NCBI RefSeq assembly: GCF_026242045.1
Contig: NZ_JAPJDO010000016.1
Location: 60,674-124,673, forward strand
Length of the DNA: 64,000 nt
Direction: 5' to 3'
Source of the DNA: Mycobacterium pinniadriaticum
Lineage (GTDB): Bacteria; Actinomycetota; Actinomycetes; Mycobacteriales; Mycobacteriaceae
The position numbers and the translations under genes are program-made. This document shows, piece by piece, positions 37,110 through 44,707 of the stretch (position 1 is the first letter of the stretch; every line of letters starts with the position of its first letter). A model generated the notes under the pieces. It ran no database searches. It saw nothing but the letters and a program-made list of their open reading frames with translations, and was not told the DNA's origin.

Positions 37110-37129
37110 CGGCCACTACCGTGTGTGGC

Positions 37130-37852
37130 GTGTTGTCCGCCATCGCCTTGACGCCCTCGGCCCCCGTCCTGGTGCCCGAGCTGGCGGGTGCGGCCGCAGC
37201 CGAGGTCGTCGAATTCCGTTCTGCGGCCGTGGCCGCCGCCGCGGAGTTGCCCGACCGTTGGATCGCCGTCGGCGTCGGGCCGAACGACCAGATCATTGAC
37301 CCCGACACCCGGGGAACCTTCGCCGGGTACGGGGTGGACGTCCAGGTGGCTTTGTCTCCGGATGCACCCGCGCAGGTGAGTGCGCTGCCGCTGTGTGCGC
37401 TGTTCACCGGATGGCTGCGGGCGCAGGCCAACCCGTCCGCCCGGGCGCAGGTCCGGGTCTACCGCGACGACCACGACGCCGAAACGGCGGTGGCCATCGG
37501 CCGGGCCTTGCGCGCCGAGATCGACGCCGGCGACGGCGCGGTCGGCGTTGTGGTGGTGGCCGACGGCGCCAACACCCTGACACCGCCCGCCCCCGGCGGG
37601 TACGACCCGGACGCCGCGCCCGGCCAGGCTGCCCTTGACGACGCCCTGGCCTGCGGGGATGTCGCAGCGCTGACCCGGCTGCGCGGTGGTGTCGTCGGCA
37701 GGGTCGCCTACCAGGTGCTGGCCGGGCTCACCGAGCCCGGCCCACGAGCGGCCAAGGAGCTGGCGCGGGGCGCGCCCTACGGGGTCGGGTACTTCGTCGG
37801 TTCGTGGGTTCCGGCGGGCGCGAGCGCGGCGACCCGGGGATCGACCGAGTGA
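37130..37852 (+). CDS. LigB-like (class III extradiol dioxygenase-like) hypothetical protein
   Basis: A 240-residue protein, Rv2728c-like. The start AIALTPSAPVLVPELAG resembles the first strand of LigB-type dioxygenase folds, but the metal-binding His residues are not evident, so catalysis is doubtful. A VVVVADGANTL and GRVAYQVLAGL block lies in the second half. The end KELARGAPYGVGYFVGSW is conserved in mycobacterial relatives as far as I recall. GTG 37130 is used; GTG 37121 is also possible. Its stop overlaps the miaA start by 1 bp (TGATG), so coupling is likely. Confidence 0.65.
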   Translation: MLSAIALTPSAPVLVPELAGAAAAEVVEFRSAAVAAAAELPDRWIAVGVGPNDQIIDPDTRGTFAGYGVDVQVALSPDAPAQVSALPLCALFTGWLRAQANPSARAQVRVYRDDHDAETAVAIGRALRAEIDAGDGAVGVVVVADGANTLTPPAPGGYDPDAAPGQAALDDALACGDVAALTRLRGGVVGRVAYQVLAGLTEPGPRAAKELARGAPYGVGYFVGSWVPAGASAATRGSTE

Positions 37853-38766
37853 TGCGGCCGATCGCGGTGATCGGGCCGACCGGCACCGGGAAATCGGAAC
37901 TCGCGCTGGACGTCGCCGAACGTCTCGGCGGTGAGATCGTGAACGCCGACGCGATGCAGCAGTACCGTGGTATGGACATCGGCACCGCCAAGCTCACCGT
38001 CGCCGAGCGCCGCGACATCCCACACCACCAACTCGACGTGCTCGACGTCGCCGAGACCGCGACCGTCGCGCGCTATCAGGCCGCCGCCGGCGCCGATGTC
38101 GAGGCCATCGCCGCCCGCGGCGTGCCGCCGGTCATCGTGGGCGGGTCGATGCTCTACATCCAGTCGCTGCTAGACGAATGGGCCTTTCCGGCCACCGACC
38201 CGCAGGTCCGGGCCCGATGGGAACAGCAGCTCGCCGAGATCGGGGTGGCGGCGCTGCACCGCGAGCTGGCCCGCCGTGACCCGGCCGCCGCGGCGGCGAT
38301 CCTGGCCACCGACGGCCGCCGGGTCGTGCGCGCCCTAGAGGTGGTCGAGCTCACCGGAGCGCCGTTCGCCGCTTCGGCGCCCCGGATCGGGGCCCCGCGC
38401 TGGGATACCGTGATCATCGGATTGGATTGGCCGACAGGCATTCTCGACGAGCGTCTGCAACGGCGCACCGACGTCATGTTCGAAGCGGGCCTGGTCGCCG
38501 AGGTGCGTGGACTGCTGGACTGCGGCCTGCGGCAGGGCGTGACCGCTTCCCGCGCGCTCGGCTACGCCCAGGTGATCGCAGCGCTGGACGCCGGTGGCGG
38601 CGGCGAGCAACTCGCGCAGGCCCGCGAGCTCACTTTCATCGGGACCCGGCGCTACGTGCGGCGCCAGCGGTCGTGGTTTCGCCGTGACCATCGCGTTCAC
38701 TGGCTCGACGGTGCGGCCGCCGGGCTCGCCGACGAGGTGATCGCACGGTGGCGGGACGTATCCTGA
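37852..38766 (+). CDS. miaA: tRNA dimethylallyltransferase
   Basis: A 304-residue enzyme that adds a dimethylallyl group to A37 of tRNAs reading UNN codons. The P-loop GPTGTGKS is near residue 8. NADAMQQYRGMDIGTAK, the DVLDVAETATVARYQ segment and GGSMLYIQSL bind tRNA and the prenyl donor. QRSWFRRD near the end is typical. Start ATG 37852 shares a base with the upstream stop. MiaB, encoded at 32.4 kb, then methylthiolates the same base. Confidence 0.95.
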   Translation: MRPIAVIGPTGTGKSELALDVAERLGGEIVNADAMQQYRGMDIGTAKLTVAERRDIPHHQLDVLDVAETATVARYQAAAGADVEAIAARGVPPVIVGGSMLYIQSLLDEWAFPATDPQVRARWEQQLAEIGVAALHRELARRDPAAAAAILATDGRRVVRALEVVELTGAPFAASAPRIGAPRWDTVIIGLDWPTGILDERLQRRTDVMFEAGLVAEVRGLLDCGLRQGVTASRALGYAQVIAALDAGGGGEQLAQARELTFIGTRRYVRRQRSWFRRDHRVHWLDGAAAGLADEVIARWRDVS

Positions 38767-38826
38767 ACGGGTGATCCGTGCCGACGACGATGGGGCCGGT
38801 GCAGCCGGGGTCAAGGAGCGGCGCCG

Positions 38827-39696
38827 ATGATGTTTGCCAAGGGGCACGGCACCGAGAACGACTTCGTGCTGCTGCCCGACCTGGATGCGCAGCTCGACCT
38901 GGCACCCGCCGCGGTCGCCGCGTTGTGCGATCGGCGCCAGGGGCTGGGTGCCGACGGCGTCCTGCGGGTCAGCACCGCCGGCGCTGTCGTCGCCGCCGGG
39001 GTGCTCGACCGCCTGCCCGAAGGAGTCGACGCCGGCGACTGGTACATGGACTACCGCAATGCCGACGGCTCGATGGCCCAGATGTGCGGCAACGGGGTCC
39101 GGGTGTTCGCGCACTATCTGCGGGCCAGTGGCCTCGAACAGCGCGACGAGTTCGTCGTCGGCTCGCTCGCCGGAGCGCGGCCGGTGGTCGTGCACCATGC
39201 CGACTCGTGTGATGCCGAAGTCACCGTCGAGATGGGCAAGGTGAGCCTGCTGGGCACCGGTACCGCCACCGTCGGTGGCCGGCACCTGACCGGCATCGGG
39301 GTAGATGTCGGCAATCCGCACCTGGCCTGCCTGGATCCCGGCCTCTCCGAGAAAGCCCTCGCCGAACTCGACGTCGCCGCGCCGGTGCGTTTTGACCACA
39401 CCCAATTCCCCGACGGTGTCAATGTCGAGGTCGCGACGATCGCGAGCGATGGCGCCGTCAGCATGCGGGTTCACGAGCGTGGTGTCGGCGAGACGCGGTC
39501 GTGCGGCACCGGCACGGTGGCCGCCGCGGTGGCGGCGCTGGCTCACCTGGATACGTCCACGGGCACGCTGCGGGTGCGCATCCCCGGCGGGGAGGTCACC
39601 GTCGAGGTCACCCACTCCTCCAGCTTCCTGCGTGGGCCGTCGGTCCTGGTGGCGCATGGTGAGGTGGCCGACGCGTGGTGGGCGGCCCAGCACTGA
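38827..39696 (+). CDS. dapF: Diaminopimelate epimerase
   Basis: A 289-residue PLP-independent epimerase that converts LL- to meso-diaminopimelate for peptidoglycan and lysine. The two catalytic Cys are seen in QMCGNGVR (Cys87) and GETRSCGTGT (about 226), with the mirrored two-domain fold around them. Start ATG 38827 (a second ATG follows at once). It lies 60 bp after miaA and 58 bp before hflX in the same orientation. With dapA in this window it covers two steps of the pathway. Confidence 0.96.
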   Translation: MMFAKGHGTENDFVLLPDLDAQLDLAPAAVAALCDRRQGLGADGVLRVSTAGAVVAAGVLDRLPEGVDAGDWYMDYRNADGSMAQMCGNGVRVFAHYLRASGLEQRDEFVVGSLAGARPVVVHHADSCDAEVTVEMGKVSLLGTGTATVGGRHLTGIGVDVGNPHLACLDPGLSEKALAELDVAAPVRFDHTQFPDGVNVEVATIASDGAVSMRVHERGVGETRSCGTGTVAAAVAALAHLDTSTGTLRVRIPGGEVTVEVTHSSSFLRGPSVLVAHGEVADAWWAAQH

Positions 39697-39754
39697 CCGG
39701 CACGTTATTGGGGTGCGCGACGTTGGATGGGCGTGACACCATCGATAACTACCC

Positions 39755-41164
39755 ATGACGAAATCTGACTTCTCATCGGCCGACCCCAGCATCGGCGAAC
39801 TCGCGCTCGAGGACCGCTCTGCCCTCAAGCGCGTCGCGGGGCTGTCCACCGAACTCGCCGACATCTCCGAGGTCGAATACCGCCAGCTCCGGCTGGAGCG
39901 GGTCGTCCTGGTGGGGGTGTGGACCGAAGGCAACGCCGCCGACGCCGAGGCCAGCCTCGCCGAATTGGCCGCATTGGCCGAAACCGCGGGCTCGGAGGTG
40001 CTCGAAGGACTGATCCAGCGTCGCGACAAGCCCGACCCGTCCACCTACATCGGTTCGGGCAAGGCCGCCGAGCTGCGCCAGATCGTGATCGCGACCGGTG
40101 CCGATACCGTGATCTGCGACGGCGAGCTCAGCCCGGCCCAGCTCAACGCTCTGGAGAAGGTGGTCAAGGTCAAGGTCATCGACCGGACCGCACTGATCCT
40201 GGACATCTTCGCCCAGCACGCCACCAGCCGGGAGGGCAAGGCGCAGGTGGCCTACGCGCAGATGGAGTACATGCTGCCGAGGCTGCGCGGCTGGGGTGAA
40301 TCGATGTCGCGGCAGGCCGGTGGCCGCGCGGGCGGTGCCGGTGGCGGTGTGGGCACCCGAGGTCCCGGTGAAACGAAGATCGAGACCGACCGGCGCCGCA
40401 TTCGCGAGCGGATGTCCAAGCTGCGCCGCGAGATCAAAGACATGAAACAGGTCCGCGACACCCAGCGCAGCCGCCGGCTGCACAGCGACGTGGCGTCTGT
40501 CGCGATCGTCGGCTACACCAACGCCGGCAAGTCCAGTCTGCTCAACGCTCTGACCGGCGCCGGGGTGCTGGTGCAGAACGCACTGTTCGCCACACTCGAA
40601 CCCACCACTCGCCGTGGTGAATTCGACGACGGCAGGCCGTTCGTGCTCACCGATACGGTGGGATTCGTTCGGCACCTGCCGACCCAGCTGGTCGAAGCGT
40701 TCCGATCCACTCTCGAAGAGGTCGTCGACGCCGATCTGCTGGTGCACGTGGTCGACGGATCGGACAGCAACCCGCTGGCCCAGATCGAGGCGGTCCGTCA
40801 GGTCATCCGTGAGGTGCAGAACGACCACCATGCGCCGCCGGCGCCGGAATTGTTGGTGGTCAACAAGATTGACGCGGCCAGCGACCTGACGTTGGCCCAG
40901 CTGCGCCGTGCGCTGCCGGGTGCGGTCTTCGTCTCGGCGCATACCGGCGAGGGTCTGCCGCGGCTGCGGGCCCGGCTCGGCGAGCTCGTCGAACCGCGGG
41001 AGATCACCGTCGACGTGACGATTCCCTATGACCGGGGTGATCTGGTGGCGCGGCTGCACAGCGACGGGCACGTCGACGCTGTCGAGCACACCGAGGCGGG
41101 CACCCGGCTCAAGGCGCGGGTGCCCGCAGCGCTGGCGGCCGGTCTGCGCCAATACGCGACGTAA
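39755..41164 (+). CDS. hflX: Ribosome-associated GTPase HflX
   Basis: A 469-residue GTPase that splits stalled ribosomes. The N-terminal HflX domain (about 45-220) carries PSTYIGSGKAAEL and the Gly-rich GGRAGGAGGGVGTRGPGETK. The G domain has G1 GYTNAGKS at 253-260, G3 LTDTVGFVRHLP and G4 VVNKID. A C-terminal domain follows from about 425. In mycobacteria HflX helps set macrolide tolerance and ribosome dormancy. In M. tuberculosis it lies next to fadE20; here about 5.9 kb of other genes separate them. Confidence 0.95.
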   Translation: MTKSDFSSADPSIGELALEDRSALKRVAGLSTELADISEVEYRQLRLERVVLVGVWTEGNAADAEASLAELAALAETAGSEVLEGLIQRRDKPDPSTYIGSGKAAELRQIVIATGADTVICDGELSPAQLNALEKVVKVKVIDRTALILDIFAQHATSREGKAQVAYAQMEYMLPRLRGWGESMSRQAGGRAGGAGGGVGTRGPGETKIETDRRRIRERMSKLRREIKDMKQVRDTQRSRRLHSDVASVAIVGYTNAGKSSLLNALTGAGVLVQNALFATLEPTTRRGEFDDGRPFVLTDTVGFVRHLPTQLVEAFRSTLEEVVDADLLVHVVDGSDSNPLAQIEAVRQVIREVQNDHHAPPAPELLVVNKIDAASDLTLAQLRRALPGAVFVSAHTGEGLPRLRARLGELVEPREITVDVTIPYDRGDLVARLHSDGHVDAVEHTEAGTRLKARVPAALAAGLRQYAT

Positions 41165-41174
41165 CCGCGAATGA

Positions 41175-42158
41175 TCAGCCCGACGACCAGGTGATCCGGG
41201 GCGGTTCGTCAGTGCCGTCACGCCGAAGCCGGCGAAAGTACCGCGCTCCGAGCACCGCGACCGCCACCGCCAGCACACCGTTGAGGCCGGCCAACGCCAG
41301 AGTGGCCCGACCGGTGCGCTCGGCTCCGGGTCCGAAGCTGGCCCGGAAGGCGGCGATGTCGCCGTAGGCGATCAGTGCGGTCTCGTTGATCGCCGGTTCC
41401 TGCTTGTCGCTTCCGGTGGCGTGGGTGGCGCCCGGATGGCCCCAGAACACCACCGGATCGCCCGCCCGCAACCCGCATTCCTCGAGTCGGTAGCCGCTTG
41501 CCGGCCAGTCCCAGGCCTGGCGCACCGAGTTGATGCCCTGTGCCCAGGCCTGCGAGTCGTCGGCGAGGTGCAGGGTGAATGACGACGGCAGCCAGGGCTG
41601 TATCCGTGCCGGCGCGGGTGGTCCGATGTTGTCGCACTGATAGGACGCCAGCAGGGTGGCGTCGTCACGGCTTTGGCCCGGCGCCCGCTCACCGAGGCGG
41701 CCTTCGACGAGCACCCCGTAGATCCGGTGGCGGGGGGCGCTGGCACGCCAGTCCAAGATGCCCTCGCCGGTGCGGATCTCGGGCAATGTCGCGAACTGCA
41801 GTCCGTCGTCGGCGACGCGCCACAACATCATTGCGACCGCGGCGAAGGCGACGGCCAACACCGCGCACAGGGTGGCAGCGGCCCATCGGTCCGCCCGGCT
41901 TCGCAGGCGGGGAAGCACCACCACCACCACCGCGACCGACAGGATCACGGCGATCACCGTGCCGCCGAAGGTTTTCGCCGCCCGTTCGAAGATCGCCGCG
42001 ACGCTGGGTCCGGTGAGCAAGAAGGTGACGCCCAGCGCCACCGCTGATCCGACGGCCACCGCGCACACCCGCACGGCCTTGTCGCGCCAGCGATAAGTCA
42101 GCGCGGCGGTGGCGACGGCGATGGCCAGCCACGCGGCGACCAGGTTCATCGACGTCAT
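41175..42158 (-). CDS. Hypothetical membrane protein with exposed central domain
   Basis: A 327-residue protein I do not recognise. Four membrane helices lie at about residues 5-21, 30-49, 65-84 and 90-112. A soluble domain of about 170 residues follows, containing two Cys (YQCDN, LEECGL), and then one last helix at about 285-303. The loop residues HRIYGVLVEGRLGE and VFWGHPGATHATG resemble a GIDE-type beta domain, but only weakly. Its start overlaps the upstream gene by 4 bp, so the two form an operon. It converges on hflX. Confidence 0.6.
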   Translation of the reverse strand: MTSMNLVAAWLAIAVATAALTYRWRDKAVRVCAVAVGSAVALGVTFLLTGPSVAAIFERAAKTFGGTVIAVILSVAVVVVVLPRLRSRADRWAAATLCAVLAVAFAAVAMMLWRVADDGLQFATLPEIRTGEGILDWRASAPRHRIYGVLVEGRLGERAPGQSRDDATLLASYQCDNIGPPAPARIQPWLPSSFTLHLADDSQAWAQGINSVRQAWDWPASGYRLEECGLRAGDPVVFWGHPGATHATGSDKQEPAINETALIAYGDIAAFRASFGPGAERTGRATLALAGLNGVLAVAVAVLGARYFRRLRRDGTDEPPRITWSSG

Positions 42159-42820
42159 TCCGCGAGCGCGGTACGGCAGGCCATACCGAGCTCGACGAAA
42201 GCCAGCAGTCGCTCCGGAGAGTGCATCGCGTCGCTGCGTACCCGCACCGTGACGCCATCGGTGTCCAGGGTCACCGCCGGCTGATCCCGTTCACCGCCGT
42301 ACCGCGCGCACCAGGTCGAGACGGCGTCGGCCACACCGGCGAGTCCGGGCACCTCGCCGTCGACGGTCGCCAGCACCAACAGCCGGGGGTCGGCCGAGCT
42401 CAGCGGCCGCAGCCGGGCGCCACCGCCGACTCGGGTCAGCCCCAGCCAGCCACGCAGCGGACCATCGAGCGAGCCGATCAGCCCGATCGCCATGTCGCGC
42501 ATCGGGCCCGGTGGCGAGGGTCCGGCGAGCACGGCACCGCCAGGGTGACCGGGCCATGCAGACGCCCAGGTGCTCACAACGATGTGGGTGGACGGCGGGG
42601 ACTGCTGCGCCGCGAAGGAGCGAGTGGTGCGGACCTCCCAGTCGCCGTGCTCGGGTCGCACGGTCGTGCAGTCGCCCTCGCGCAGCCGTGTCCAGCCGCG
42701 CTCGCCGAGGAGTGCGTCGAATCGAGCCCGCCGTCGACGGGCCCGGGCGATCAAGGCGGCTGCTCCCAGGATGCCGACCATCACGGCGAGTACTAGTCCC
42801 GCGATTGCCATCCGATCCAT
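42155..42820 (-). CDS. Hypothetical single-pass membrane protein
   Basis: A 221-residue protein of unknown function. One membrane helix (about 4-24) is followed by a run of Arg (RARRRRARF), which would keep the rest in the cytoplasm. The soluble part is a mixed alpha/beta domain with LGERGWTRLREGDC near the helix, a short Pro-rich loop and DADAVSTWCARYGG-like helices toward the end. Translation is coupled by an ATGA overlap to the next membrane protein. The larger ORF extends into the divergent PE-PPE gene and is rejected. Confidence 0.6.
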   Translation of the reverse strand: MDRMAIAGLVLAVMVGILGAAALIARARRRRARFDALLGERGWTRLREGDCTTVRPEHGDWEVRTTRSFAAQQSPPSTHIVVSTWASAWPGHPGGAVLAGPSPPGPMRDMAIGLIGSLDGPLRGWLGLTRVGGGARLRPLSSADPRLLVLATVDGEVPGLAGVADAVSTWCARYGGERDQPAVTLDTDGVTVRVRSDAMHSPERLLAFVELGMACRTALAE

Positions 42821-43001
42821 TGCCCGCCCGTTCTTGAAGACACCTTGACTGACTCCGGTGCGAGCGTAGCCAACTGCGCCGCGGTACGGGCCGACCGATT
42901 GGGTACTGATGCCCTGCAGGTCGGGGCCGAAAGGCTCTGTCATCTCCCTCGGGCCCCGAGGAGCCTTGAGCCGGTACGACACATCCGGGGGAGGGTGTCC
43001 G

Positions 43002-44219
43002 ATGGGGTTGTCACGAGCGCTGCGGGCGGCCGCGATAGCGGGAACCATTTCCGCGATGTTGGCCATCGGGTTTGCTGCGGCCCCGGACGTGCGGGCCCAG
43101 ACGCGGATCACCGTGCCCGGCGCGGGTCCGCTCTACTATCCGAACATCGTCGCCCAACTCCCGGTGGGGCGGTTGTATTTCTTCGGGACGAGCGAAGCGG
43201 TCGGGCCGCCTCTGTCGATTCTGGCCGCGTACGACCTGTTGAATCATCAGATCGGCGAGAACTGGTTCCCGGGCAGTACGGCCCAGGTGGTGAACTACCC
43301 GGCGAGCATCGGTTTGCTGAGCTTCAGCCTGGCCGCACCGGGCGTCGACGACGCCGTCGCCATGGGACGGGTTTCGCTCGACGACCAGATAAGGAACGCG
43401 GTTGCCGGCGGTGACCCGGTCGTGGTTGCCGGGCTGTCGGAGGGAACCCTCGTCGTTAATCGTGAGTTGGCTCATCTGGCAACGACTCCCGGTGCTCCAG
43501 CGGCTGATCTGGTGTCATTCGCCATGTTCGGGGGTCCCGAGCTGGGCCTGGCCGATATCTACCTGCGGCCGGGCACCTGGGTGCCGCTGATGGACTACAC
43601 CGCGCGGACCCTGGCCGACAGCCAATACGACGTCAGCGTCGTAGTCCATCAGTACGACTTCTGGGCCGATCCGCCCGACCGGCCGTGGAATCTGCTCGCC
43701 GTGGCGAACGCGCTGCTCGGAACGGTCTACTTCCACGACGGTACGGCCTTGGCCACGCCGTCGGACGCCGTCGTGGTATCTCAGGTGACCAGTCCCCTGG
43801 GCGGGACGACCACGACCTACCTGATCCCTGCGCCTACTCTGCCGCTTCTCAAGCCGCTACAGCAGCTCGGTGTTTCGCAGCGAGCCATTGACGTGCTCAA
43901 GCCCGTCGTCGACGCGGGTTACTCATCTCTGACCCCCGATGCCGGTCCGTACTTCTCGCACGGACGCCTCGTCGGGCTGCCGGCGCGGTTAAGCTCCCCA
44001 CCGACTGCGGCCACGCGCGTCGCACCCCGTGCGCGAATCGGTGGCCCGCGCGAGCGTCCCAGGTCGGTTCGGGCCTCGACCATTCGCGCCGGCGCCGCCC
44101 GTTCGGCCCCTGCCAGCAGGCCCGCGCCGGCCAAGCCCGCACGTGTCCGGCCGAACTCCATCGCCAGGAGCGCCCCGAGGCCCACAGCCCTGAGATCTCA
44201 TCCGGCCAGTGTGTCGTAG
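43002..44219 (+). CDS. Secreted PE-PPE-domain alpha/beta hydrolase
   Basis: A 405-residue protein. A signal peptide (ALRAAAIAGTISAMLAIGFA, cleavage near residue 30) is followed by a PE-PPE (DUF/PF08237-type) serine hydrolase domain from about 38 to 320. The nucleophile is in VAGLSEGTLV (Gly-x-Ser-x-Gly). There is no PE or PPE domain, so this is the free-standing, exported type. The last 85 residues are rich in Arg, Ala, Pro and Ser and probably disordered. It likely acts on lipids or esters in the envelope. It overlaps the convergent small gene by 22 bp. Confidence 0.75.
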   Translation: MGLSRALRAAAIAGTISAMLAIGFAAAPDVRAQTRITVPGAGPLYYPNIVAQLPVGRLYFFGTSEAVGPPLSILAAYDLLNHQIGENWFPGSTAQVVNYPASIGLLSFSLAAPGVDDAVAMGRVSLDDQIRNAVAGGDPVVVAGLSEGTLVVNRELAHLATTPGAPAADLVSFAMFGGPELGLADIYLRPGTWVPLMDYTARTLADSQYDVSVVVHQYDFWADPPDRPWNLLAVANALLGTVYFHDGTALATPSDAVVVSQVTSPLGGTTTTYLIPAPTLPLLKPLQQLGVSQRAIDVLKPVVDAGYSSLTPDAGPYFSHGRLVGLPARLSSPPTAATRVAPRARIGGPRERPRSVRASTIRAGAARSAPASRPAPAKPARVRPNSIARSAPRPTALRSHPASVS

Positions 44220-44707
44220 ATCTGTTCGGCAGGCGTAGCCAGAAGCTGTTGCGCAAGCGTGCCTTTGAGATCGTCCAAACGGGCTTCTTGGGGCGCGGTG
44301 CGGTTCTGGGTTCGAGCCAGGTCGATGAACTCGTCGGTGACGAAGCCGTCCCGAAGCGCCAGCGTGACGGTGCTGCCCCCGATGCCGATGCAGAACACGA
44401 AATCCTCGCGCAGCCGGCCCAGGTCCGGGCGCACCAACGTGCGGTCGACGGTGAACCGGTCGTCGCTGACCGCACGGGTGACCGCCTCGAACCCGTCGCG
44501 GGCGCCGGGTCCGCGAAACGCGGTCCTGATGATCACCGAGCGCCGTGCGGGTGGAGCCTGCGGTGAGAGCAGCGCAAAAGCCCGCTGGAGCACGGTGAAG
44601 GCGGTCGCGACACCGGCCGGTGAACCGCCGCCGTGATAGCGGTTTATGTCCTCGAAGCTGAACGCGAGCTCACGTCCCCGTTCGGTGACGGTGACGAGCT
44701 CGGTCAT
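44198..44707 (-). CDS. Hypothetical protein coupled to bisC
   Basis: A 169-residue protein of unknown function. It begins MTELVTVTERGRELAFSFED and has an INRYHGGGSPAGVATAF segment near residue 23, followed by a DFVFCIGIGGSTVTLAL strand region and a helical end. Its ATG overlaps the bisC stop by 4 bp, so it is translated with the molybdoenzyme. That suggests an accessory or related metabolic role (inference). A similar gene follows bisC in M. tuberculosis (Rv1443c region), from memory. Confidence 0.6.
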   Translation of the reverse strand: MTELVTVTERGRELAFSFEDINRYHGGGSPAGVATAFTVLQRAFALLSPQAPPARRSVIIRTAFRGPGARDGFEAVTRAVSDDRFTVDRTLVRPDLGRLREDFVFCIGIGGSTVTLALRDGFVTDEFIDLARTQNRTAPQEARLDDLKGTLAQQLLATPAEQIYDTLAG

